From Bacteroidota bacterium (GTDB lineage: Bacteria > Bacteroidota > Bacteroidia > Chitinophagales > Chitinophagaceae), in contig CANFLP010000081.1 of assembly GCA_947447835.1 (NCBI GenBank), forward strand, positions 1 to 8,260: a DNA stretch of 8,260 nt. The letters are read 5' to 3'. This document shows positions 1-5,827 of the stretch, piece after piece. A program made the position numbers and the translations under genes. Numbering within the stretch: the first letter of the stretch is position 1; every line of letters begins with the position of its first letter. The notes beneath the pieces are model-generated. The model saw only the letters and a list, made by a program, of their open reading frames with translations. It was not told where the DNA came from and made no database searches.

Positions 1-134
1 AATCGCGGATCTTCTTCCACCGATTTTGCAGCAATCACAATATTAGCACCTGCTCCAGCCAACTTTAAAGCAATGGCCTTTCCTATGCCTCTGCTTCCTC
101 CGGTTATAAACACTGTTTTTCCTTGCAAAGACAT
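1..134 (-). CDS. SDR-family NAD(P)-dependent oxidoreductase, N-terminal part only
   Basis: This is the first 44 codons of a gene that runs off the left edge of the window. The visible protein opens with a beta strand and then the Rossmann dinucleotide-binding loop TGGSRGIG (residues 11-18), the signature of classical short-chain dehydrogenases/reductases. The second strand and following segment (about residues 31-44, NIVIAAKSVEEDPR) resemble the HSDL2-like branch, where a Lys follows NIVIAA. The catalytic Ser/Tyr/Lys lie outside the window, so substrate cannot be judged. The start is the ATG at 134, which places the first strand and loop at the usual distance from the N-terminus. The gene begins only 24 bp after the gmk stop on the same strand, so the two are probably co-transcribed. 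Family assignment is firm; the HSDL2-like subtype is inference from a short segment. Confidence 0.85.
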   Translation of the reverse strand, partial: MSLQGKTVFITGGSRGIGKAIALKLAGAGANIVIAAKSVEEDPR

Positions 135-158
135 AATTGTATGTTTTAAGTAATTAAA

Positions 159-746
159 TTATTTCGTAAAATCTGGACCCAAAAATTGTATTAGTAAGTT
201 AGCTGTTTCTGCGCAAGCAGTCTCTAAAACATCGTTTTTAACAATCGCATTAAATTGATTGCTAAAACTAATTTCATATTCGGCCTTGTCAATTCTGGTT
301 TGAATACTTTCGGGTGTTTCTGTTTGTCTATTTAATAAACGCTCTTTTAAAGTTTCAACGGAAGGCGGCATGATAAAAACAGAAAGGCTTTTGTCGCCTA
401 ATTGTTTTTGCACATGAATAGCACCTTTTACATCGATATCTAAAACAGGTACTTTTCCTTGAGCCCAAATACGGTCTAGCTCTGATTTTAAAGTACCATA
501 GTAAACACCTTGGTAAACCTGTTCGTATTCTAAAAATTCATTTTGATAAATAAGCCCTTCAAATTTAGCTAAACTTAAAAAATGATATTCAACACCATCT
601 TGTTCCGCCCCTCTAGGAGCACGCGTTGTAGCCGAAATAGAAAAAGCTAAACGAGGAAATTTTTCCAATAAATATTTGGTAATAGTAGATTTTCCAGCAC
701 CTGATGGGGCGGCCAAAATGATTACTTTTTTCAAATTATCTGACAT
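159..746 (-). CDS. gmk: Guanylate kinase
   Basis: Transfers phosphate from ATP to GMP to give GDP, a cytosolic step in GTP and dGTP supply. With the ATG at 746 the protein is 195 residues, the normal family length. The P-loop APSGAGKST lies at residues 13-21, with Ala where many homologues have Gly at the first position. The GMP-binding segment SATTRAPR follows (38-45), then E48, Y54, E73 and the YGT at 83-85, and DIDVKGA at 103-109; by family alignment these cover the expected GMP and catalytic contacts. The Arg-rich lid (RLLNRQTETPESIQTR) is intact. The reading frame also extends 2 codons upstream to a TTG at 752. ATG is preferred because it is the stronger start and because a -7-like box (750-757) would overlap the TTG. 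It heads a likely two-gene unit with the downstream SDR gene. Confidence 0.97.
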   Translation of the reverse strand: MSDNLKKVIILAAPSGAGKSTITKYLLEKFPRLAFSISATTRAPRGAEQDGVEYHFLSLAKFEGLIYQNEFLEYEQVYQGVYYGTLKSELDRIWAQGKVPVLDIDVKGAIHVQKQLGDKSLSVFIMPPSVETLKERLLNRQTETPESIQTRIDKAEYEISFSNQFNAIVKNDVLETACAETANLLIQFLGPDFTK

Positions 747-749
747 GCT

Positions 750-757
750 CAAATTTA
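750..757 (-). promoter_or_regulatory. Candidate -7 promoter box for gmk
   Basis: The minus strand reads TAAATTTG, an exact match to the Bacteroidota -7 consensus TAnnTTTG. It lies 3 nt upstream of the gmk ATG, so transcription starting a few bases downstream would give a leaderless or nearly leaderless mRNA. I see no TTG/TTTG -33 element 19-21 bp further upstream, so the call is tentative in this AT-rich sequence. Confidence 0.3.
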
Positions 758-808
758 CAGAATTACGTCCTTAATAGTGAGCTCCTCATTAAATAATTAT
801 ACGGTCGG

Positions 809-840
809 TTGCAACCAACTCTATTTATGGTGTATATTTA
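809..840 (+). promoter_or_regulatory. Candidate promoter for the S10 peptidase gene
   Basis: A TTG at 809-811 is followed after 21 bp by TATATTTA (833-840), one mismatch from the Bacteroidota -7 element TAnnTTTG. The predicted start would leave a leader of roughly 28 nt before the ATG at 874. The TTG lies within a perfect 10-bp palindrome GGTTGCAACC (807-816), which could be an operator or chance. The bases just before the ATG are A-rich (aaaaatagaa), typical of translation starts in this phylum, with no Shine-Dalgarno site. Confidence 0.35.
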
Positions 841-873
841 TCTATCAAATACTTACTACTTAAAAATAGAAAT

Positions 874-2403
874 ATGCAAAAACAATTGTGGGTAGCCTTA
901 TTGATGGTTACAAGTTTGTTTGCTCAAGCGCAAAAATCAGGCGAAGAGGGTACAAAAGCAAAGCAGGAGGATAAAAATCCAGCTTTTAAAAGAGAGCTTT
1001 CATTGGAAGCTAAAACTGAAACAAAAGGGGAAGTAACTATTAAAGGCCAGAAAGTGCCCTATAAAGCAGTAACAGGTACGATTCCAGTATGGGATGAGGA
1101 TGGAAAAGCAATTGCCGGTTTATTTTATGTGTATTATGAAAGAACCGATGTAACTAATAAGGACGAGCGCCCATTAGTGATTTCATTTAATGGAGGACCA
1201 GGTACGGCGAGTGTATGGATGCATTTAGGATATACGGGTCCAAAAAAATTAAAAATAGACGAGGAAGGATATCCAGTGCAACCTTATGGATTTGAAGAAA
1301 ATCCAAATTCAATTTTAGACGTTGCAGACATTGTTTATGTAGATCCAGTAAATACAGGCTTCTCTCGTATATTAGATAAGTCGGTTCCAGGCTCTAAATT
1401 TTTTGGAGTAAATGCAGATGTAAAATATCTAGCAGATTGGATTAGCACTTTTGTAGTGCGTAATAAAAGATGGGCATCTCCTAAGTTCTTAATTGGTGAG
1501 AGCTATGGTACAACAAGAGTATCAGGTTTATCATTAGAACTACAAGCACGTCATTGGATGTATTTAAATGGTGTGATATTGGTATCTCCAACCGAATTAG
1601 GCATTAAGCGTGAAGGCCCTACCAATGCGGCATTACGTGTTCCATATATGGCAGCTACAGCATGGTATCATAAAAAATTAGCAAAGGAATATCAAGGCAA
1701 AGATTTAACTGCGTACTTACCCGAGGTAGAAGCATTTACAGTGAATGAATTAATTCCAGCAATTGCACAAGGTGGTGTGTTAAATGCGGATAAGAAAAAA
1801 GAAATTGTTAAAAAAATGTCTGGTTATATTGGTATAAGTGAAACCGCCATTGCGCAACAAAATTTAGAAGTTCCATTTAGTTTTTTCTGGAAAGAATTAT
1901 TAAGAGAGCAAGGTAAAACGATTGGACGTTTAGATTCTCGTTATATAGGAATTGATAAAAAAGATGCAGGTGAAGATCCAGAATACAATGCCGAGTTAAC
2001 AAGTTGGGAACATTCATTCACCCCCGCTATTAATATTTATTTAAGAGACGAGTTGGGGTATAAAACCGATTTAGAATATAATATTTTTGGACCCGTGTAT
2101 CCATGGGATAACAATAATAACCATACTGGTAGCGATTTAGCCGAGGCTATGATGCAAAATCCATATTTACATTTATTGGTACAATCAGGATATTATGATG
2201 GTGCATGTGATTACTTTAATGCGAAATACAATATGTGGCAGATGGATGCAGCAGGTAAAATTCAAGACAGAATGTTTTGGGAAGGATACCGCAGTGGACA
2301 TATGATGTACATACGCAAAGAAGATTTAGCTACAAGCAATGAACACTTAAAAGCGTTCATTAAAAAATCAATTCCAAAATTTGGCACACCAGCAAAGTTT
2401 TAG
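874..2403 (+). CDS. Secreted S10-family serine carboxypeptidase-like protein
   Basis: A 509-residue alpha/beta-hydrolase of peptidase family S10, whose members remove C-terminal residues from peptides (some have other acyl-transfer roles). The N-terminus is a signal peptide with a hydrophobic core at about residues 5-16 and a likely signal peptidase I site AQA|Q after residue 19; a charged, low-complexity stretch follows to about 45. Family marks appear in order: oxyanion-hole NGGPG (106-110), DPVNTGFSR (157-165, the S10 block usually read as PxGTGFS), nucleophile elbow GESYG with Ser210, candidate catalytic Asp442 in GYYDGACD, and His476 in SGHMMY. All three triad residues are therefore present. 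It ends shortly after the His region, with no type IX secretion C-terminal domain, so a periplasmic location is the simplest inference. It appears monocistronic, followed by two terminator-like hairpins. Exact substrate is unknown. Confidence 0.93.
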   Translation: MQKQLWVALLMVTSLFAQAQKSGEEGTKAKQEDKNPAFKRELSLEAKTETKGEVTIKGQKVPYKAVTGTIPVWDEDGKAIAGLFYVYYERTDVTNKDERPLVISFNGGPGTASVWMHLGYTGPKKLKIDEEGYPVQPYGFEENPNSILDVADIVYVDPVNTGFSRILDKSVPGSKFFGVNADVKYLADWISTFVVRNKRWASPKFLIGESYGTTRVSGLSLELQARHWMYLNGVILVSPTELGIKREGPTNAALRVPYMAATAWYHKKLAKEYQGKDLTAYLPEVEAFTVNELIPAIAQGGVLNADKKKEIVKKMSGYIGISETAIAQQNLEVPFSFFWKELLREQGKTIGRLDSRYIGIDKKDAGEDPEYNAELTSWEHSFTPAINIYLRDELGYKTDLEYNIFGPVYPWDNNNNHTGSDLAEAMMQNPYLHLLVQSGYYDGACDYFNAKYNMWQMDAAGKIQDRMFWEGYRSGHMMYIRKEDLATSNEHLKAFIKKSIPKFGTPAKF

Positions 2404-2435
2404 ACCATTAATAAAATTTAACTATCTAAAACTTT
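2394..2435 (+). other. Inverted repeat spanning the stop codon of the S10 gene
   Basis: AAAGTTTTAGA (2394-2404) and its perfect reverse complement TCTAAAACTTT (2425-2435) enclose a 20-nt AT-rich loop. The left arm contains the TAG stop codon at 2401-2403. The second repeat copy has a related but different arm pair, TTTAGATC (2482-2489) with GATCTAAA (2506-2513). An AT-rich 11-bp stem is modest in stability, so an RNA role is inference. Confidence 0.5.
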
Positions 2436-2490
2436 CGATAATGATTTTTTCAAGAGGCCCCATAAACGGGCCTCTTGTTTGTTTAGATCG
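2408..2490 (+). repeat. Tandem 83-bp 3'-UTR unit, copy 1
   Basis: The first 38 bp (2408-2445) match 2491-2528 at 36 of 38 positions, the two differences being adjacent (CT against AG at 2422-2423 and 2505-2506). The period is 83 bp. The remaining part of each unit contains a hairpin that begins CAAGA and ends TCTTGTTT in both copies, although its core sequence differs. The region therefore looks like a tandem duplication of a whole spacer-plus-terminator module. Confidence 0.85.
2451..2484 (+). terminator. Rho-independent terminator after the S10 gene (hairpin 1)
   Basis: A perfect 10-bp stem CAAGAGGCCC (2451-2460) and GGGCCTCTTG (2468-2477) closes a 7-nt loop and is followed by the T-rich tract TTTGTTT. 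The tract is on the right side only; to the left are T rather than A residues, so the element works as a terminator for the plus strand. It lies 48 bp after the S10 stop codon. Confidence 0.85.
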
Positions 2491-2573
2491 TTAATAAAAT
2501 TTAAAGATCTAAAACTTTCGATAATGATGAAACAAGAAGGCCTCGAATTTCGAGGCCTTCTTGTTTCTATAAA
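2491..2573 (+). repeat. Tandem 83-bp 3'-UTR unit, copy 2
   Basis: This is the second copy of the unit starting at 2408. It keeps the 38-bp leading segment almost unchanged but carries a longer hairpin core. Relative to copy 1 the left stem arm has an extra A (CAAGAAGGCC against CAAGAGGCC) and the right arm has the matching extra T (GGCCTTCTTG against GGCCTCTTG), so pairing is maintained. Confidence 0.85.
2529..2567. terminator. Bidirectional terminator between the convergent S10 and murA genes (hairpin 2)
   Basis: A perfect stem of about 18 bp (2529-2546 with 2550-2567) has only a tiny loop centred on 2548. The outer stem is AAACAAGAA on one side and TTCTTGTTT on the other, giving a T-rich 3' flank on both strands. 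It ends 6 bp from the murA stop codon, so it probably terminates murA and acts as a second stop for S10 transcripts. Confidence 0.85.
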
Positions 2574-3878
2574 TTAAATACGTTTTATATCCGCTCCTAA
2601 TTCTTGTAAACGTTTATCAATGTATTGATAGCCTCGATCTATTTGTTCAATATTTTGAATGGTGCTTTTGCCTTCAGCGCTAAGTGCAGCAATCAATAAT
2701 GCTTGTCCAGCGCGGATATCAGGGCTGCTCATGGTAATACCACGTAAAGGATATTTACGCCCAAGTCCAATAACCGTAGCGCGATGTGGATCACACAAGA
2801 TAATTTGTGCACCCATATCAATTAATTTATCAGTAAAAAACAATCTGCTCTCAAACATTTTTTGATGAATCAATACACTGCCTCTTGCTTGTGTTGCGGT
2901 TACTAAAACTATACTTAGTAAGTCGGGTGTAAAACCAGGCCATGGATTATCATAAATAGTTAAGATGCCACCATCCATATAAGTTTGAATTTCATAATCT
3001 TCTTGTGCAGGAATAAAAATATCATCGCCCTGAATATCAAAATCAATTCCTAACAATCTAAATTTATCTGGTATAATACCTAAGTGTTGCACACCCGCAT
3101 CTTTAATGCGAATTTCACTTTTGGTCATAGCAGCTAATCCAATAAAAGAGCCAATCTCAATCATATCAGGTAAAATGCGATGCTCCGTGCCGCCTAATTT
3201 TTGCACCCCTTCAATGGTTAATAAATTACTTCCTACACCTGCAATTTTTGCACCCATTCTATTTAACATTGCGCATAACTGTTGCAAATAAGGTTCACAT
3301 GCAGCGTTGTAAATAGTCGTAATGCCTTCTGCTAAAACAGCAGCCATTACAATATTTGCAGTGCCGGTAACAGAAGGCTCGTCCAATAACATATAACAAC
3401 CTCTTAGACCATCAGTCTTAATAGTAAAGCAAGCAAGCTCCTGATCATATTCGTATTTAGCGCCTAATTTTTGAAAACCAATTATATGCGTGTCTAATCT
3501 TCTTCGACCAATTTTATCTCCACCTGGTTTAGGTAAGTAAGCAACATTAAATCTAGCTAATATAGGACCAGCAAGCATTACAGAGCCACGCAAACGTCCA
3601 CTCTTTTTTCTAAAATCTTCAGAAGCTAAATAATCTGGATCTATTTTATCTGCTTGAAAACGATAAATACCTTCACCTAATTTTTCGACTGTTACACCCA
3701 TTTCATGTAGTAGCTCAATCAATAAATTAACATCAACAATGTTTGGGATGTTTGAAATAGTAATGGGTTCGCTGCTTAAAACAACTGCAGATAAAATTTG
3801 CAAGGCTTCGTTTTTTGCACCTTGTGGAATGATGGTTCCTTTTAATGCCTTACCACCTCTTACTTCAAATGAGCTCAT
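2574..3878 (-). CDS. murA: UDP-N-acetylglucosamine 1-carboxyvinyltransferase (MurA), Cys-to-Asp active-site variant
   Basis: Cytosolic enzyme of the first committed step of peptidoglycan synthesis: it transfers enolpyruvate from PEP to UDP-GlcNAc. At 434 residues it is slightly longer than the usual length of about 420. Family residues are seen as K22-N23 in QGAKNEAL, the active-site loop PGGDKIGRRRLDTH (118-131), D319 in PGFTPDL and R389 in DIRAGQ; by motif alignment these match E. coli K22/N23, the C115 loop, D305 and R397. The loop residue equivalent to Cys115 is Asp121 (codon GAT at 3518-3516). Cys-to-Asp MurA enzymes, as in Mycobacterium and Chlamydia, stay active but are not alkylated by fosfomycin, so intrinsic target-level resistance is expected. 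The ATG at 3878 fits the conserved N-terminus. A terminator-like hairpin upstream suggests murA has at least some transcription of its own; I see no convincing promoter in the short gap. Confidence 0.97.
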   Translation of the reverse strand: MSSFEVRGGKALKGTIIPQGAKNEALQILSAVVLSSEPITISNIPNIVDVNLLIELLHEMGVTVEKLGEGIYRFQADKIDPDYLASEDFRKKSGRLRGSVMLAGPILARFNVAYLPKPGGDKIGRRRLDTHIIGFQKLGAKYEYDQELACFTIKTDGLRGCYMLLDEPSVTGTANIVMAAVLAEGITTIYNAACEPYLQQLCAMLNRMGAKIAGVGSNLLTIEGVQKLGGTEHRILPDMIEIGSFIGLAAMTKSEIRIKDAGVQHLGIIPDKFRLLGIDFDIQGDDIFIPAQEDYEIQTYMDGGILTIYDNPWPGFTPDLLSIVLVTATQARGSVLIHQKMFESRLFFTDKLIDMGAQIILCDPHRATVIGLGRKYPLRGITMSSPDIRAGQALLIAALSAEGKSTIQNIEQIDRGYQYIDKRLQELGADIKRI

Positions 3879-3926
3879 AAAATTGGGGTTATAAAACGAA
3901 ATTAATCTTTTCCTGAATCAAGGCAT

Positions 3927-3958
3927 AAAAAAATCCCATCAAGTAAAACTGATGGGAT
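3927..3958 (-). terminator. Terminator-like hairpin between the DUF4290 gene and murA
   Basis: On the minus strand a perfect 9-bp stem, ATCCCATCA with TGATGGGAT (3950-3958 and 3933-3941), encloses an 8-nt loop and runs into seven T residues (3933-3927 on the opposite strand are A). It lies 22 bp after the DUF4290 stop and about 50 bp before the murA start. It should terminate or attenuate read-through from DUF4290 into murA. Confidence 0.8.
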
Positions 3959-3980
3959 CTTCTTTAATATGTAGTTATGA

Positions 3981-4682
3981 CTAGTATCTCTTTTTAAAAT
4001 TGCGGTTGTTATTGTTTCGTCCGCCTGCACTACTACCACCTCCTGGTCCTCGTCCACCACCACCACTTCCACCACGATTGTTTCGATTGTTGTTTTGCCA
4101 TCTTCCACCAGCTGGACGGTATTCATCACGCTCAAAGTTTTGATTGCGATGTTTAATATAAGGAGTGTTGCTAAATTCAAGACCACCTCCAGTTATTGAG
4201 TTTAACTCGCTACGGATAGCATCGTCCTGAACTAATTCTTTATGCCAGTTGCTGTAAGCCAATTTCATGTAGTGGGCAATGCTGTTTGCGAAACCTGCTT
4301 TTTTCTCTTCGTCGGTTTCAGCCATTGCTTTATCAATAACCAATTCTAAATTCTTACCTAAGTGTGCATATTTAATTTTGCGTTTAGGGTAAGGCAAAGG
4401 ATCGGGCTTTTGCTTATAAGTTTCCTTAGTAGGAATTGGATAAGGGCTTTCCACATCCAATTTAAAATTGCTCATAAAAAATAGGTGATCCCATAATTTA
4501 TGCTTGTAATCTTCGATATTCTTAAGGGAAGGATTTAAAAAACCCATCAATTCAATCACCACCTGTGCTTGTTCTTGACGCTTGGCCTTATCCTCTATGG
4601 TCATAAGATGGTCTACCATCCTTTGAACGTGACGGCCATACTCTCTCATCCCCATTATGCTTCTTGCTGTATTGTACTCCAT
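3981..4682 (-). CDS. DUF4290 family protein with Gly/Asn/Arg-rich tail
   Basis: A 233-residue protein matching, from memory, the Bacteroidota-restricted DUF4290 family; its biochemical function is unknown to me. The N-terminal part (about 1-175) is a predicted soluble, largely helical domain opening MEYNTARSIMGMREYG, with a conserved-looking YPIPTKE segment (81-87), and no signal peptide or membrane segment. From about residue 178 the sequence becomes low-complexity: clusters of Asn, Arg and Gly with RGG-like units (NNRGGSGGGGRGPGGG), ending in basic NFKKRY. Such tails in other proteins often bind RNA or drive assembly, but that is inference here. The ATG at 4682 fits the family N-terminus and is 20 bp from a TACATTTG box. 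The gene lies upstream of murA on the same strand, separated by a hairpin, and diverges from pheS. Adjacency to murA may hint at a role linked to envelope growth. Confidence 0.88.
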   Translation of the reverse strand: MEYNTARSIMGMREYGRHVQRMVDHLMTIEDKAKRQEQAQVVIELMGFLNPSLKNIEDYKHKLWDHLFFMSNFKLDVESPYPIPTKETYKQKPDPLPYPKRKIKYAHLGKNLELVIDKAMAETDEEKKAGFANSIAHYMKLAYSNWHKELVQDDAIRSELNSITGGGLEFSNTPYIKHRNQNFERDEYRPAGGRWQNNNRNNRGGSGGGGRGPGGGSSAGGRNNNNRNFKKRY

Positions 4683-4702
4683 GTATTAAATCTTCCGAGT
4701 AA

Positions 4703-4710
4703 CAAATGTA
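4703..4710 (-). promoter_or_regulatory. Candidate -7 promoter box for the DUF4290 gene
   Basis: The minus strand reads TACATTTG, a full match to TAnnTTTG, 20 bp before the DUF4290 ATG at 4682, predicting a leader of under 20 nt. No TTG -33 element is visible at the expected distance, so the call rests on the -7 box and its position. Confidence 0.45.
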
Positions 4711-4765
4711 AGGGATTTGCGGTTAATTTTTCTCCTGCATCTAAAACCAAAGTGTGGTTTTTGCG

Positions 4766-4773
4766 TATATTCG
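4766..4773 (+). promoter_or_regulatory. Candidate -7 promoter box for pheS-recO
   Basis: TATATTCG has one mismatch to TAnnTTTG and ends 4 bp before the pheS ATG at 4778. If used, transcription would begin at or within a few bases of the start codon. No -33 TTG is seen. The only other sequence between the divergent starts is the 95-bp region 4683-4777. Confidence 0.3.
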
Positions 4774-4777
4774 CAGT

Positions 4778-5818
4778 ATGGAGCAATTGTTACAACAAAT
4801 AGAAGCAATCAAGGCCGAAATAGCTGCCACCGAGGCAACTACCCCGGATCAGGTAGAGCAATACAGAATCAAATACTTGGGAACCAAGGGTTTGGTAAAA
4901 CAAATCATGGGGGAGATGAAGAATGTACCTAATGAGCAGAAGAAAGAATTTGGTCAAATATTGAATGCTTTTAAAATTGTAGCCGAAGAAAAAATGGTGC
5001 AATTACAAGAAGCATTAGGAGAAAGCGGAGAGCAAGCAGGAGCGAAATTTGATTTCACCTTACCTGGTGATCCAGTAACAGTTGGCACAAGACATCCTTT
5101 AAATTTGGTGCGTAACCAAATGGTATCCATATTTAAGCGCTTAGGATTTGCCGTAGCCGAAGGCCCGGAGGTAGAAGATGACTGGCATAATTTTGGTGCC
5201 ATGAATTTGCCAGAGGATCATCCAGCGCGTGATATGCAGGATACTTTTTATGTTAAAGAAGCTACAGAAAATGAATCAGCTTGGTTATTAAGAACACATA
5301 CAAGTAGCGTACAGGCGCGCGTGATGGAAACACAAAAACCTCCTATCCGTGTAATCTGTCCAGGACGTGTGTATCGTAACGAAACAATTTCGGCAAGAGC
5401 GCATTGTTTTTTCCACCAAGTAGAAGGGTTGTATATAGATGAGAATGTAAGCTTTGCAGATTTAAAACAAACCTTGTATTTCTTTGTACAAGAGATGTTT
5501 GGCAAAGATGTAAAAGTAAGATTCCGTCCAAGTTATTTCCCATTCACCGAGCCAAGTGCCGAGATGGATATTAGCTGTCAAATATGTTCAGGCAAAGGAT
5601 GTAACATTTGTAAACACACAGGATGGGTTGAAATTTTAGGATCAGGAATGGTGCATCCAAAAGTGTTAGAAAATTTTGGCATAGACCCTGAAAAGTATAC
5701 TGGCTTTGCGTTTGGAATGGGTGTTGAAAGAATTGCACAATTAAAATACCAAGTAAACGACTTACGTTTATACTCACAAAACGACTTACGTTTTTTAGAA
5801 CAGTTTAAGAGCGTTTGA
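4778..5818 (+). CDS. pheS: Phenylalanine--tRNA ligase alpha subunit
   Basis: Catalytic alpha subunit of the (alpha-beta)2 class II synthetase that charges tRNA-Phe in the cytosol; pheT is not in the window. The protein is 346 residues. An N-terminal coiled-coil arm (about 1-85) precedes the catalytic core: the motif 1 area AEGPEVEDDWHNF (127-139), LLRTHTSS (170-177), motif 2 with RVYRNET and HQVEG (197-217), and motif 3 GFAFGMGVERIA (309-320). Ala311 corresponds to E. coli Ala294, the residue controlling Phe-pocket size, so normal Phe specificity is expected. Four cysteines, C267-x2-C270-x4-C275-x2-C278, form a zinc-knuckle-like insert before GWVEILG that E. coli PheS lacks. The frame is open upstream to a GTG at 4754, but the ATG at 4778 (MEQLLQQIEAIKAEI) gives the normal N-terminus. 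recO starts 9 bp after the stop, suggesting co-transcription. Confidence 0.97.
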   Translation: MEQLLQQIEAIKAEIAATEATTPDQVEQYRIKYLGTKGLVKQIMGEMKNVPNEQKKEFGQILNAFKIVAEEKMVQLQEALGESGEQAGAKFDFTLPGDPVTVGTRHPLNLVRNQMVSIFKRLGFAVAEGPEVEDDWHNFGAMNLPEDHPARDMQDTFYVKEATENESAWLLRTHTSSVQARVMETQKPPIRVICPGRVYRNETISARAHCFFHQVEGLYIDENVSFADLKQTLYFFVQEMFGKDVKVRFRPSYFPFTEPSAEMDISCQICSGKGCNICKHTGWVEILGSGMVHPKVLENFGIDPEKYTGFAFGMGVERIAQLKYQVNDLRLYSQNDLRFLEQFKSV

Positions 5819-5827
5819 TAAAATAAT

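Noticed and set aside
750..752. TTG as the gmk start, giving two extra residues
   Set aside because: ATG at 746 is in frame, stronger and matches family length; the TTG lies inside a likely -7 promoter box.
2408..2573. Direct repeats with inverted repeats considered as a CRISPR fragment, attC site or IS end
   Set aside because: There are only two copies, each tied to a T-tailed hairpin after a gene end; no transposase, integrase or target-site duplication is nearby.
2659..2865. Plus-strand open frame antisense to murA
   Set aside because: Entirely inside murA, no plausible start context and no domain; other frames antisense to murA (3106-3291) fail for the same reasons.
3902..4186. Minus-strand open frame of 94 codons with runs of Val and acidic residues
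   Set aside because: It is another frame of the Gly/Arg/Asn-rich tail of the DUF4290 gene; the repeated GGN codons give valine runs when shifted. It also lacks any family likeness.
4754..4777. GTG at 4754 as the pheS start (eight extra residues)
   Set aside because: The extra residues are hydrophobic and do not fit the charged coiled-coil N-terminus of PheS; they also overlap the candidate promoter.
4717..4932. Plus-strand frame overlapping the pheS start
   Set aside because: Out of frame with pheS and overlapping its coiled-coil coding region; no leader-peptide features such as Phe codon runs.
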